Shown here piece by piece: positions 20,538 to 32,172 of a stretch of DNA of 64,000 nt. The notes under the pieces are model-generated. The model did no database searches and had not been told where the DNA came from. It was given only the letters and a program-made list of their open reading frames with translations. The position numbers and the translations under genes are program-made. Positions within the stretch are counted from its first letter, which is position 1. Every line of letters begins with the position of its first letter. The stretch is taken from contig NC_092805.1 in assembly GCF_040954645.1 (NCBI RefSeq), positions 18,688,741 to 18,752,740 of the forward strand, given 5' to 3'. Source of the stretch: Diabrotica undecimpunctata (taxonomy: Eukaryota > Arthropoda > Insecta > Coleoptera > Chrysomelidae).

Positions 20538-20869
20538 CCACGGTCGTGTTGATCTCGTGCAAAATATTTCTACTCACTCCGTGAAGACACAGTTACAAAG
20601 CTAGAATATGTTTGATTGTTTATTTTAATCAAATAATTTCAGACATTTATAAACGATTTTGATTTATTTAAACATGCAATTTAGTATTTTGTTCTAAAAA
20701 CTACTGATATTTGTTCTGTACATGTTTTCTTTTAGACGTAATTTGAATTCGGCGTTTTGTTTGGTGTAAACGGGGTGTAATAATCGAGAGGTTTCCCAGT
20801 AGGTGGCCAATGTAAATATTTGACATTCCAAACATACCAAACTCACAGGTTCGACTAAAATGTCAAATT

Positions 20870-20983
20870 CTTTTAACAGTTTTGCTTGTTAGTGAGTTTT
20901 ATTGTGAAAAACTGTGTTATTATTTGTGTTTAATTAATTTCTTCTCTATTAATTACCTATTTAAGGATATCCAAAGCTATAAG
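20870..20983 (+). promoter_or_regulatory. Candidate promoter and untranslated first exon
   Basis: A less AT-rich island (about 20730-20900) precedes TTAACAGTTTTGCTTG and a leader that ends AAG before a strong donor GTAAGT at 20984. No ATG with a long frame is present, so this would be a 5' untranslated exon. The coding exon at 47741-47831, which starts with an acceptor and 5' leader, is a conceivable partner on the same strand. This is inference only. Confidence 0.25.
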
Positions 20984-22191
20984 GTAAGTCAAAATGTTGT
21001 ACAAGGGTTAAAGGGGGATCAGAGTATTGATTTTAAGGGTGTAAGTTATTAGTTGTTTTTATTAATCTCCTGCAGTGTTTGTAAGTATTGTTTTTGTTGA
21101 TTTTACTGAGAGCTTCGCTGGTTTTTATTTTAAATTTCATTGAGTTTTATTAATCAAATGTTTGTTTTACATTGTTTACTATAATTTCTTAAAAAAACAA
21201 TCATTTTATGGCCTGATTGTCCAAATATTCTGCCGCAAAAATATTTTTGTTTTCTTGCTTCACGAGTATGTTAAAATTGGCAGTGAAATTATATCGTACG
21301 CTCGACCTAGCAACTTTTTCATCGACAATTGTTACGGAATTCTAAATATTTGTCTAATGGGGTCACTCGGATCGTTTTCCCCCAATTCTGTAGCCGCTCA
21401 AGATCCTCAATTTCACATTCCAGTAATATTTAATAATATTATCATTAAGATTTCTCATTTTTGTTTCATTGTTAATTACATTTCTTTAATTTCGTGTGAA
21501 CGCGTCTAAACATTTATACTTTTTAATAACCATATTTCCAAACTTTTTTATAATTAATTGTTGCAAAGTAGGTCAAAGATATATTTTTTATCATTATTAT
21601 TTGTTCAATGCTTTTGTACTTATTTAACCTAATTTAAGTAGTTATTAAACCTTTACAGTATTTATTAAACCAAAAAATTGAATAATCAGTTGAAGGGTCA
21701 TTGATTAGATAAATAATAATTTACTATGAAATTAAGGTAAAATTTAACCTTAACATTGAATTTTTTTGGTAAAAACAAGATTTGTTATTCATAAAACAAC
21801 TGTCAAGTCTGCTGTTATTTTGAATTTATTTGGTTTTGTTTTTTTTTTAAATAACTGTTCCTGGTCCAATAATCATTTTTGAATTTTTTTTCAATATATA
21901 AATTATCTAAATACTTTGTTTCATCAATGTTTATGACACTCATGCAAGTTTTGGTAATTGATTTTATAGATGATGGCTTTTTGGCTTTAAAAACAATGAA
22001 GTAGTTATGCAGGCTAAGTTATGTATGATTTATTTATAAATGTTTTTCAATGATAAAAAAAGATGAATCATATAGGTATGTAGAGTACTTTACACAAGTA
22101 CTCTAGAATTGTACATCACATAATAAACATTCATAAAGATCTTTGATATTATAAATTCGAAAATACATATATAGAAAATATAAAAAAAAAA
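20984..22191. other. AT-rich non-coding stretch
   Basis: A 115-codon open frame at 21162-21509 has no recognisable motif and biased, AT-driven composition; I treat it as chance. Otherwise nothing seen. Confidence 0.4.
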
Positions 22192-22264
22192 CATATACGT
22201 GACAACCTATTCCTTGCCCTGTATATGTTATATACAGGACAAGGAATAGGTTGTCACGTATATG
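22192..22264. repeat. 35-bp near-perfect hairpin with 3-base loop
   Basis: CATATACGTGACAACCTATT begins the left arm (22192-22226) and AATAGGTTGTCACGTATATG ends the right arm (22230-22264). The arms pair along 35 positions with a single mismatch and are separated only by GTT. There is no terminal duplication or coding sequence. Confidence 0.85.
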
Positions 22265-22848
22265 GCTAATTTTTAGGATGTGAAAAAGGCATTGAAAGGA
22301 AGTTCTGATAATAATGTCATCTTAAATAGATTTCTCAACAGTCTACATCTAGCAGTAAACATCTAAAAGTTTTGCTAAAAAATATGAAATTAACATTTAT
22401 ATTAAAACCCTGAAAGTCATTTGGATGATGGATTTAGATGGGCTGAAAAATATCTCAAAATTCCTTGTTACATTAAACATCTTTATAATAAACACAGTTC
22501 AAAGTTGTTCATACACTTTTTATACCCAAATGCAGAAAAAACCAACACTTTAAAATATTAACAAATTTTGATCTTACAACGTTTTTATTTATGGCCCAAT
22601 TTTGTTAATTTTTAGAAGTAGAAGGAAATTTGTCCCAGATTAATTTAGATCATTCAAATTTCTGAATAAGGCCAGATTTATATACAGTTTATGAGAAAAA
22701 ATTATTTTCTTTATTTTGTTAGGTTTAGACAGGCTGTGGCTGTGGTGAAATAGAACTTTTGAACCATCCTCTATGCCAGGTTGAGTTAGTCTTCATCTAC
22801 ATTGTGTTTAATTCAGTTTGCTAGCTTGATTTTCTTCAAAATTATGTA
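22265..22848. other. Non-coding, nothing recognised
   Basis: AT-rich sequence without coding potential between the hairpin and the Tigger-like element. Confidence 0.4.
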
Positions 22849-23554
22849 CAGTATACTCCCTCTATAACGAACACTGTTATTACGAGGTTTCGCTTATAAC
22901 GAGATACATTAGATGTCCCGTGAAATTTCTATTGAACTATAACCGTCTATAGCGAGGCAAATTTGGTTATAACGAGAGAAAATAAGATCCAAAAACGTGT
23001 TTTTTACGTTTTTAGTCCGGTCGTGGCTATAAATAAATACCTTTTCAAACAGCCCCTCAATAAACTTAACTGCAGCCCGCAATAAACTTCTTTACAATGA
23101 ATAAATACAACTGTTTCACATCTTTAGAAAATATAATGAATGATACTGGACCATTTAAAGCAGTTAAAAATAACAGAGTTCTTAAAATTGCAGAAGCAAT
23201 AGTTTATGTTATCCTTGAAAATACGCTTTATACATTATGTAGTTGGAAAAAAATATAAGTACAGCTTTTTTGTTTTAACGTATATCATTGATAATAAAAG
23301 TAAACAACTCTTTTATGTTTTAATATATTTCATTGACAATAAAAGTAAATAATTTTTTTTCAAAAACGCCATTCAAACAATATTTATTAGCATCTTATAT
23401 TGCTCCGAATGGCTTCACTATAGGAAGTTAATGGTTTAGAAAACTACAGATTTATATGTATGCACAGTATTATGATTGTCTGATATAACGAGATCGGCTT
23501 ATAACGAGGTAATTAGTCTGTCATTTCAGTTCTCGTTATAGAGGGAGTCTACTG
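22849..23554. mobile_element. Non-autonomous pogo/Tigger-like element, 706 bp
   Basis: Left end CAGTATACTCCCTCTATAAC and right end GTTATAGAGGGAGTCTACTG are inverted repeats bordered by TA on both sides (22847-22848 and 23555-23556). Further internal TATAACGAG motifs sit near both ends (22888, 22913, 22970; 23485, 23504). CAGT starts and TATAACGA repeats are the signature of pogo/Tigger DNA transposons. The interior lacks a transposase. Confidence 0.8.
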
Positions 23555-23556
23555 TA

Positions 23557-24149
23557 TTATTGAATCATATTACCACATATTCTTACAACATTCCATCAAT
23601 TAGAATTCGAATGTACTACTGGGTTGGTCTCTCATGACTTCTTACATATCTGCCAAAATAGTCCCAGATATTTCCATACAATTTCTGTCTGGAAACATGC
23701 CAAATTTAGTAAATATATCCAACTTCAATAAGGTATTCTGTAGCATACCAGGTGGAATGTGGTTTGACATGTTCTTGCAGATAATAAGTTAGTTGTTCAT
23801 AGAGTGTGAGTGTCCGAAGAAGAAAGATAGTTATCTAAAGAGGCATCCTTAAAATGAAACACATATCCCATCCAACACACCAAAGAGAGTTATCTAAAAT
23901 ATTATTCAATATTCGACATTATGTACCTTCATAATTTCAGTGCTCCATCATTAATCCTTAACCAAAAAGGTCTTGTCTGTGAGACAATGCAGTTAGCAAT
24001 ACCTACTAATCTTAAACTGCCTAGGGTCAGTTATCCTTCCATTGAATTTCAAGTCAGTACAAGAACTTATTCCTGAAATATAGGATAAAATAAAGTGATT
24101 CTAGTTTGTAAGACACTTGTGTGTTCATGTTACTGAGTAGTAATTGGGA
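23557..24149. other. Non-coding, nothing secure
   Basis: No intact frame. Weak similarity to transposase-like text on the minus strand near 23700 was not good enough to call. Confidence 0.35.
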
Positions 24150-24480
24150 GTTTGGCTAGTTTCTCAAAAAAATATCTGTTTTGGCCAAAGATTTTGAAGA
24201 AACTGTTATTGAGATTGTTAGTGATGCTAGTGATATAGATGCTGTTTTATTGAATGAGCATATTGATTCCAATCACACGAGAGTAATTCAGACATATCGG
24301 ATGAAGGTATCAATGACAATGAAGATAGTTCAAATGTTGACCAATATTCGGAAGATAAAAAAATATATAAGGTAAAAATATACTTAGATGAGAGAGCTGA
24401 CTTTCATCTCGTACAAGAAAACATAACCATAACGAAAGTTCCTCTACTAAACCAGGAAATAGGAACATGAGGAAAGTCAG
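24150..24480 (+). pseudogene. Acidic N-terminus, possibly of a piggyBac-like transposase
   Basis: The frame at 24181 gives FEETVIEIVSDASDIDAVLL and then, one frame over, SNSDISDEGINDNEDSSNVD. Acidic serine-rich starts are usual for piggyBac-derived proteins, but no catalytic core follows and no TTAA end was identified. A chance match cannot be excluded. Confidence 0.25.
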
Positions 24481-24648
24481 TGATTGTTGCAGACCATAAT
24501 CTTGATCTTTTTTAAATATTTTATATGTAGTTGCCTTTTTTAATTCAACAGTTATCTAAGTACTACCCATAGTTTAATTTTTAGTTTTTTTTTATAGAGT
24601 TTTTGACAATTTTTTAAAAGTTTCAAATTTTTTTACCCAATATACACT

Positions 24649-25735
24649 CATGGACAAAAATATCGAATATTTTGGAATTTTCCAGTTTTTTTTTTGTAGT
24701 CACTATTATTTCAAAATAATTTTAGACTACTGATAATACTCATATAATAGGCTGATGTACTCAACTGGTTTGAAATACTTTGACGTTTATTTTGATGTTT
24801 ATTCAGTGGGTAGTGTCATTCATACATTTTATCATAAAAAATTCCAATTCGACACTACGATGAAGCCCAAATAGCACATATTGTAATTTTGTACGAGGAC
24901 GGATATGCACAAAAAGGTATCGCACGACGTCTCAGCACAACTGAATCTATAGTTTCGAATACTCTAAAAAGGTACCGCGAAACAGGAAATTTTGTATGAA
25001 GGCCTGGTCAAGGATGCCCAAGGTGCACAACCGCAATTGATGACCGTTTTTTGGTTCTTAATTCTACACGAAATCGTTCATTGACTTCGATGCACCTAAG
25101 AAATGAGCTATTAAATGTTAGACAAGTTAATGTGAGCTCACAAACAGTTACACGAAGATCAAACTTAAAGCCCAAGCGCCCCGCCAAAGTTCCACGTCTT
25201 CTCCAAAATCATAAAGCTCGTCGCGTCGTTTGGAATTTGCAACAACACTTATCTAGTGGAATATCGACCACTGGAAAAACATTCTTTTCACTGATGAGAC
25301 CAGAATTCTATTATGGAAGCTAGATGGTCAAAACTACGTCTACAGAAGAGTTGGAGAACGATTCGCCAGCTGAAGTCTCGCCCCGACCGTTAGTTTTTGA
25401 GTTGATGGCATAATTTTTTGGGAAGGTATGAGATGGGAGGTACATAGTGCACTTGTGGAAGTGATTGGACGAATGATTGGTGATTCTTACGATTAAAACA
25501 TCCTGCAAAATCATGTTTTGTCATATGTTGGTTAAATTGGATATGAAAGATTCATGTTAATGCACGATAATGCTCGACCACATGCCACTGCCATAGTGAG
25601 TAATTTTCTTGACGAGGTTCAAATTCGAAGATTGGATTGGCCACCGTTTAGCCCAGATTTAAATCCAATAGAGCACATGTGTGATCACCTAAACGCAGCA
25701 TAGGACAAAGAAATCCCGTTAGAGGATTCTATGGA
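24649..25735 (+). pseudogene. Tc1-like transposon relic (DD34E)
   Basis: The left end ACACTCATGGACAAAAATAT is a typical Tc1 start. The frame shows a paired-like helix-turn-helix (GYAQKGIARRLSTTESIVSN, about 24900), ILFTDETRILLWKLDG (about 25280), MHDNARPHATAIV (about 25560) and SPDLNPIEHM (about 25655). Asp, Asp and Glu of the DD34E triad are all still encoded, with 34 residues between the second Asp and the Glu. At least five stops or frameshifts break the gene. The right end is lost where a LINE fragment begins at about 25780. Confidence 0.85.
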
Positions 25736-25779
25736 GAAGGATTCTATAGAGAAGGCGAATCTATGGAGAGGTAAATGAA

Positions 25780-26090
25780 AATGGTGTCTGGAGAAGACGA
25801 TACAACTTCGAACTCTATAGAATATACGTCTGAGGTGGGTAAGCCATGTAATGCGGATGGAGCAAACCGACCCAGCTAGAAAAACGCTCCTTGATAGACC
25901 TATTGGTCAAAGAAGAAGAGGAAGACCAAGAACAAGATTCCTAGATAACATAGATCAAGATATGAGAAATATGGAAATACGTGCTTGGCGGAGGAAAGTG
26001 ATCGATAGTATCGACTGGAAAAAAATTATTGGGGAGGCTAGGACCCACACAGGGTTGTAAAGCCAAAATGAATGAATGAATGGACGATTT
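25780..26090 (+). mobile_element. LINE 3' end (family E)
   Basis: The frame reads IGQRRRGRPRTRFLDNIDQD and then DWKKIIGEARTHTGL and stop, followed by a GAATGAATGAATGG tail. The same ending (RGRPK..Y, W.KI..QAR...GL, stop) occurs at 32173-32735. Only the last part of ORF2 is present; it abuts the broken right side of the Tc1 element. Confidence 0.75.
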
Positions 26091-26929
26091 ATCTCCTTTC
26101 AATGAACATCCAATCTGTTTCTCTAAAAAATCTTTTTCTCTTTTCATATTATAGACTTGCTGAACCCTATGTCAGAACGATAAAATATTTAAATATTTCC
26201 TCCCTTACCGTGGCCATATTATGATCTTTGTCCTTAGAAAATATAAATCTTTTCGATGCATTACATTTAAAATGCCACTGGGAAGGTTTTTTTAACAACG
26301 TCACTCCTCTTCCTTGATGTGACCAGGTACTTCATAAACCAACCAGTAGATTATCATAGACAGCATCGTGCTATTTTTGTTTTATCTATCTGCAAATAGG
26401 TGAACTTTTTCGATTTGATTTTTAAAGTTTAATTTTATGAGAGTATCATGTACAACAGACGAAACAGCATTTGAATATTTTGGATGTTCATATTCCAGCC
26501 ACGACGTCACATTTGCAGAAGAAAGATGAGATTTCGAATTTCCAGCCACGATTTCGAAATTATAAAAATTTATTTTCTGCTAGGAATAAGGCGCCTGGTC
26601 GGGAAGCTTTGGTAAGGAAAGATTTTTTTGACAATCAAAAGAAAATATTTGTATATTATGATTTGATTCGTTTTTTAACAAAAAAATAAATGGTTTTAGC
26701 TCTTAACGTATGAACTCTGTGCTATAACCTTTAACTTTTCTTCTTCTGAATTTTCTTTTTTCAAAATTTCCTTCCTTCTGAGCTAATGAGCTAATGATGA
26801 TGATGATAAGTGCCGAATGATATGTTGTAGTGTTCATTAACGTATGTTCGGAAATATGATAAGTTTACGGAATGATGTGAATAACGTTGACTGTATATTC
26901 TGTAAAGCTTTGTAAAATCCAGATCACAT
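26091..26929. other. Non-coding, nothing secure
   Basis: A 72-codon open frame at 26471 shows no family motif. Short ATGATGATGATG at about 26795. No element ends seen. Confidence 0.35.
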
Positions 26930-27420
26930 GGTAAATACAATATAGTTGATCATCCTCTGTTATATCTCTGCACCGTTCAAACACCCCATAAATGTTTGGA
27001 TAGATAATTTTATTGGATCAAATCTATCTTTTGTTGTATCTCCCCCTCTTTTGTCTTTTGGTATTTCACTCCGGATAACAAACCTTACAACACGCTCTAT
27101 TCTTTCAGAACTTTAAGAGATTCCAACAAATCCTCTCTTGCATACTCTTAAAGGTCCCCCCTCTACTGTAGGAACAAAATATTTAATTGAAATTCCATGT
27201 AGGTTTGTACTCGAAGGGCTTTTGACGTTCACAAAATTTCACCAAAAAAATATCTTGTTTTATTTTGTCAGTGGTTGAATACATATTATTATGGAACCGC
27301 TGAATGTCTCGCATCTTTAAATCTTTACAACAATACACTTTCTTTGTATGATTGCACATGGGAAACCCGGGTAAATCCTTAGGTTTATGCCTAAAAATAT
27401 TGACAATAAGTCCGAACCTA
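26930..27420 (-). pseudogene. Relic of a repeat-borne insect protein with RGGDT motif
   Basis: The minus strand reads GFPMCNHTKKVYC, LKMRDIQRFHNN, DKIKQDIFLVKFCE and, further on, KRQKRGGDTTKDRFDPIKLS. I recognise this order (Cys block, RFH..Y, KQD.FL, then a RRGGDR-like block) from multi-exon proteins that are highly repeated in insect genomes, probably transposon-encoded; I cannot name the superfamily with certainty. Stops and frameshifts break the sequence. Confidence 0.5.
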
Positions 27421-28099
27421 TCTAGTTAATTATAGACACCTCTTACCTCTTAAGTTTCATTACATTTCGTTTCCATTTTTCTGTTTGTACAACTCGTTCT
27501 CTCCGTTTTCCTTTTTCACAAGATCTAATATGCACATGAAGATCCATAATGTCAATTATTTGCAATAAACTTGGTGTTTTTAGCACTCAAACAACAAACA
27601 GTCCATCAAATAAGGTTGCATGTGCGCCTTCATAATGGCGTATTATGGCGTAATTGGCATGTGCACATGTGACGTGTCATCTAACTGAAACGATGTAAGC
27701 GATTGGCCAATTGCAGTTAAACCGTTATGCAACTGGCATGGGCTCACAAATACAGAGTTTTGCATCTGACTCAAGATTTCTAATGCCTATTTCTTAGCAA
27801 ATACCTGACTTTGCAGTTGAATTTCTACATCGGCCTATAACATGTGACAAATAACTGAGCTGAAACTCAATTTTTACAATTTTTGCAAATACAGAGGTTT
27901 GCATCTAGTCGACTCATATATCTTCGTTTTGACTAGGTAGTGATCGCTGCCACATTTTGCTCCTTTATATGCTCTTACGTCATTTACTTTGAGTTGTGTG
28001 TTCTGTTTGATAATGATCGCTTTACTCTTGACTACTGATCTAAGGTTTCTAGTTTCTTGTGTCTATATGTATGTTTGGATTTTCTTATGTTAGTATGTA
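27421..28099. other. Non-coding, possible LINE remnants
   Basis: Two related patches (TTTGCATCTGACTCA at about 27760 and TTTGCATCTAGTCGACTCA at about 27900) suggest a decayed internal duplication. The sequence at 27930-28020 resembles minus-strand LINE endonuclease (GSDHYLV-like) but is too decayed to call. Confidence 0.35.
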
Positions 28100-29150
28100 A
28101 ATATTAACAATAGAAAGAGGGCAATAGAGAGAGCTATGAACATCTGCAGGATATACTCCCGTTACAGAATGCTCATACATAATATTTACAAGAAAGCTAC
28201 AATGAAAATATAAATAGATGCGAAAACCAAAGCTATACCAATCAACAGAGAAGTTCGCCAGGGAGATGTTATCTCACCAAAGCTATTCATACTTGGACTG
28301 GAAGACGTATTCAAAGACATTAACTGGGCAGATAAAGGAATAAATGTTAATGGAAGAAAACTGAGTGATACGCTGATGACATTGTAATATTCGCTACAAG
28401 TTTCAAAGAACTATAGACGATGATGACGCAACTATTTCAAGCTTCGGAAAAAGTAGGTCTTAAGATGAACTTGGGAAAAACAAAAATAATGACAAATACA
28501 CCGAACATTAGAGAAATATCGTTGAACGACATAAATTTAGAAACAGTAAGCGAATACATCTATCTGGGACAGATAATGAAAATTAACAAAGTAAATCAAA
28601 ATGCCGAAATTACCAGAAGAATAAGGTTAGCTTGGGCAGGATTTAGAAAACTGAGTTGGACCTTGAAAAGCACTAAAATAGAACAATATTTGAAAACCAG
28701 AATTTACGATCAGTGTATCCTCCCTATAATCATGTATAGTTCACAGACGTGGACACTCACCAAGTCTAATATGGATAAAATAGTAAAGGCACAAAGAGCG
28801 ATGGAAAGATCAATGCTCGGGGTGAGACTTATCGGCAAAAAACAAAAAAAAAATGGATTAGAAGCAAAACCAAAGTAAAAGACGCAGGAGAACATGCTGC
28901 CAAATTAACATGGAGCTTCGCAGGATACAATGCCCGACTGATGGATGAAAGATAGAACCACGAAATACAACAGTGGAGGCCATGGTTAGGAAAGAGAAGC
29001 AGAGGAAGACCACAAATGAGATGGGCTGATGGCATTAAGTAGATCGGAGGACACAACTGGAAGCAAGTGGCGCAAAAGAGAAAACACTGGATTGATTTTG
29101 GGGAGGCCTATGTCCAAAGTTGGACTACTTAAAGCTGAAGAAGAAGAAGT
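28100..29150 (+). mobile_element. LINE reverse transcriptase, 3' half (family B)
   Basis: Frames in succession read AIPINREVRQGDVISPKLFI (about 28235), YADDIVIFATSFKEL (about 28370), VGLKMNLGKTKIMT, EYIYLGQIMKI, CILPIIMYSSQTWTLT, ERSMLGVRL, then KRSRGRPQMRWADGIKRIGG and GEAYVQSWTT. These are palm motif RQGD, the catalytic YADD and the C-terminal blocks of an insect LINE. Three frameshifts break it. Related copies lie at 48065-48770 and 54260-55700. A GAAGAAGAAG run and then (TA)n follow. Confidence 0.85.
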
Positions 29151-29153
29151 ATG

Positions 29154-29156
<3 letters not shown>

Positions 29157-29227
<71 letters not shown>
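29157..29227. repeat. (TA)n microsatellite after LINE 3' end
   Basis: About 70 bases of alternating AT directly after the GAAGAAGAAGTATGTAA end of the LINE. Confidence 0.95.
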
Positions 29228-29232
<5 letters not shown>

Positions 29233-30010
29233 TCCAACTGGCCAGTTTTTTTTGTCCTCTAAGTAAAGGTTGCAACACTAGATTATTTCACAAAAGACGG
29301 TAACAGTAGCAATCATAGAAACAGTGAAAAGGGCGTTAGAAAGAAATGTTCAGAAATTAAAAGTTACTGAAAAATAAAATTTTGTAAGTTCCAGTTCATT
29401 ATTATTAAAGTTAAAGTTATAAATTATGAAGATGTTCCTTTTTTTATTCAGCGTTGTATTTTTCAAAAAAGTTTTATAGCTGAATGTGAAGATTTACTAT
29501 AAGATTTTAGTGCACTTTTAACTCATACATTAAAACCCAAAAAAGAACGTCCTAACATAAACTTCCACGGTAGCTGTTCTGTTTTATGTAATATATATAT
29601 CTTTATATTCGGGAATTTTAAGCCATCTGTGTAACATGTGGTTGCTCTGCAGGGGGAAATTCTGGTGTGTAATAACAAAAGAAGCTTGGAATTCTTCTAA
29701 AATTGTTATTGAGCCAGCGTATGAATGTATTCAGTGGCGGGGAAACCGATTCCTTTGATTTTATTTAGGTCGTCAATACAGTGACTTTTCTAAAAATTTT
29801 AGAGGATTATTTTTAATATACTACCTTTTAAATCCCATTATTTCTGTGTAATATTTCTTTTTAGTTAGTGTTTGTCCTATGACGTTTATTTTTAACCAAC
29901 CAAAATATTATATGGTAAAGAGGATAATAGGATATTATATTAGGCAGATATTTAAATTATCTGCATCAGATCAGATATATAATCAGAATCTGATGTGATG
30001 AATGTTTGGA
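29228..30010. other. Non-coding, nothing recognised
   Basis: AT-rich; no coding, terminal repeat or known element seen. It ends at the TTAA that borders the piggyBac-like element. Confidence 0.4.
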
Positions 30011-30014
30011 TTAA

Positions 30015-31454
30015 CACTTTCGCTGCGCATTACTCCGATCGGAGTCAAAGTGGTTCTTTGCTATAGAGCGTTTCACGTTAAGAAAATAACATTAGGCTTA
30101 TGGAGATCAGTGTTCCAAAACTCTCAGGCATGCGGTTTACTAGATTGTCGATGTATTTTTCGAATTTCCATTTTCAATTAACATTTAACTGTAAAGTCAG
30201 AATAACAACTGAAGAACCACAAAGCATTATTATCATTATGTAGTCTCAGATAACGACATAAAATCGCTGACATACGCACACCGTATTATTTTAAGTTGCA
30301 ATTAGTAATTAGATATACGCATTCCAAGCGGTCCGTTTATTTGCTTTTAAATCTTTAATAGCCGGCAAAGTGCATGATTTAACTAAGCAATATTTTCTAC
30401 TGATTTCTATGATTCATGGTATATGATATTCTTACCGAAAAACAAATAAACTGTCGTTACTATAATTAAAATAAGATAAAATAAAATTATCTTTTGTAAA
30501 TACTATTTATTTAATTAAAATCATTTTCCCCACGTTTCATCTCTTGTTTCGAATAGACACTTTTGGTCAATTACGTTAAAAAACAATTATTTAATTCATG
30601 TCTGTGAAAACGAAAATACAAATTATACAACCCTGAATCGTGCTTGTGTTCATCGTGGCATCGCTGCACTTCTATCGTCCATAAGAAATACATGGCCCTA
30701 TCTCCGCAATGTTATTTTCTTAACGTGGAACGCTGTATAGGTGCGCATGACTCCGTTCGGGGGCAGCAACCCGTTGATTTTTAAGACGGTATATTTTACT
30801 TAGTATGACGCCGACGTTAGTTAATGTGAGTGAGGACTTAAGTGTAAGTGTCAAAAAATTTTACCAGTTCTTTGCTGTGGTAGTTTCGTGATTCAAAATA
30901 TCGGAAAGTATGCCGGGCTATTCAAACTGTGAAAAACAAGAAATATTCCTGCCTCCAGACATAGTATTTTAAAATTTCTTGTGGTTAATAAGGGACGAGC
31001 AAAGAGAAAGCCTTATGCTCCGAAAACAAAATTCGAAAGCAGACAGTATATCAATGCGAAAAATCTCCTGATCAACCCGGATTTTGTGTTGAATGCTCTG
31101 AAATTGCTGAATGTGAATTAAAATCAAATCAATTGTGTGAATCTTTCTGTATTTCAAAGAATAAATAAACATATTTTTTCTAAAATTTCGTTATATAATT
31201 ATTTTTCTAGAAAAACGTTCTAATTTGCCTTGTGCCGATCGGAGTCAGTCAGCGATACACTAGAAATTCTTAGCCAGGTGCGCATGACTCCCATCGGAGT
31301 CAAAAACTCAAATCTCATTTTATAAATAAATATACACTTTATTTAATTAATTTAATATTATTATATATTCTAATATCAATTACAATGATATTTTAGAAAA
31401 ATGTTATAGCCGCTCCTGGGTAACACCTCTCGAAAAATGTCAGCAGCGAATGTG
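30015..31454. mobile_element. piggyBac-like element with palindromic internal repeats, 1440 bp
   Basis: Flanked by TTAA on both sides (30011-30014 and 31455-31458). Left end CACTTTCGCTGCGC mirrors right end GCAGCGAATGTG. GCGCATGACTCC with ATCGGAGTCA recurs inside. A second inverted pair is CACGTTAAGAAAATAACATT (about 30075) against AATGTTATTTTCTTAACGTG (about 30708). The plus strand around 30990-31125 reads KRKPYAPKTKFESRQYINAK, possibly a coding remnant, but there is no transposase core. Non-autonomous. Confidence 0.75.
30025..31302. repeat. Four copies of a palindromic GACTCC..GGAGTC motif
   Basis: Copies at 30025-30047 (GCGCATTACTCCGATCGGAG then TCA), 30743-30766 (GCGCATGACTCCGTTCGGGG then GCA), 31235-31247 (CCGATCGGAGTCA) and 31281-31302 (GCGCATGACTCCCATCGGAG then TCA). 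The core TGACTCC-N-ATCGGAGTCA is close to a perfect palindrome. Their placement near the ends and in the middle of the piggyBac-like element suggests transposase-binding sites or remains of nested copies. Confidence 0.75.
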
Positions 31455-31654
31455 TTAACGCTAAGATATATAGTTTTAAATGCCAATATAAGAACCAGAA
31501 CAGGTGCTACAGATGGGATTCTATGTTACAGTGCTTCCTGTATGAAAAGTACGGAGAATATGTTGAATGATAAAAGAGTTGGAAAAATCATCTAAGGATT
31601 TAGGTTTGAAAATAAATATTTCTAAAACCCAGTTCATGACAAATCTAGTTTAGT

Positions 31655-32172
31655 TAAGACCATTTCTCCTGCTCCCGTTAGTCCAGACGATATTTCCCAA
31701 TGTGGTTGGTTACCACAATCTTCCAAAAGGTTGCTCTCGGGTTTTTGGGGTTTCGCCGTGTTGAGGTGAGGACAGGAATTGAGTAGGGGAAGCTATTGCT
31801 GCTACCTGGATCACTCTTTCTCTCTCTATAGGGAGTCTCCGGGTTCCTTTATTAATTCTGCGCTAATGTTGTCTAATCCAGGTGACTTGTTGTTTTTCAG
31901 TTTGGTAACTGCTTCTCGCATTTCAGCTACTGAAGGGGGGGTTGTTTCTCTGGTATTCGTTTGATCCAGTATAATTCCATCATATAGTGGATCTTCGTTT
32001 TATTCAAACTTTTCTTTGAAGAATTCTGTTCATCTATGTAGTATTTCACGCTGTTGAGCTACTATATCTCCTTCTTTGTCTCTGCACATCATTGTTCTTG
32101 GTTTAAATTCTTTTCTACTTTTGTTAAGTTTTTGGTGGAATTTTCTGTTTTCTGATGGTTTAGTTCTTCCAT
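31655..32172 (-). mobile_element. LINE reverse transcriptase, N-terminal part (piece 3 of split LINE)
   Basis: The minus strand reads TKPSENRKFHQKLNKSRKEF, MCRDKEGDIVAQQREILHRW, MREAVTKLKNNKSPGLDNIS, the linker and fingers of an insect LINE RT. The 5' continuation is at 32736-33168 and 35553-35640, interrupted by two insertions. Coding fades near 31760. Confidence 0.8.

Noticed and set aside
21162..21509. 115-codon open frame
   Set aside because: AT-driven composition, no motif, no splice or promoter context that supports it.
22192..22264. microRNA precursor
   Set aside because: The stem is almost perfect and the loop only 3 bases, unlike microRNA hairpins.
28986..29262. Frames encoding long IYIYIY runs (also near 46300-46500 and 63500-63700)
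   Set aside because: They are translations of (TA)n microsatellites.
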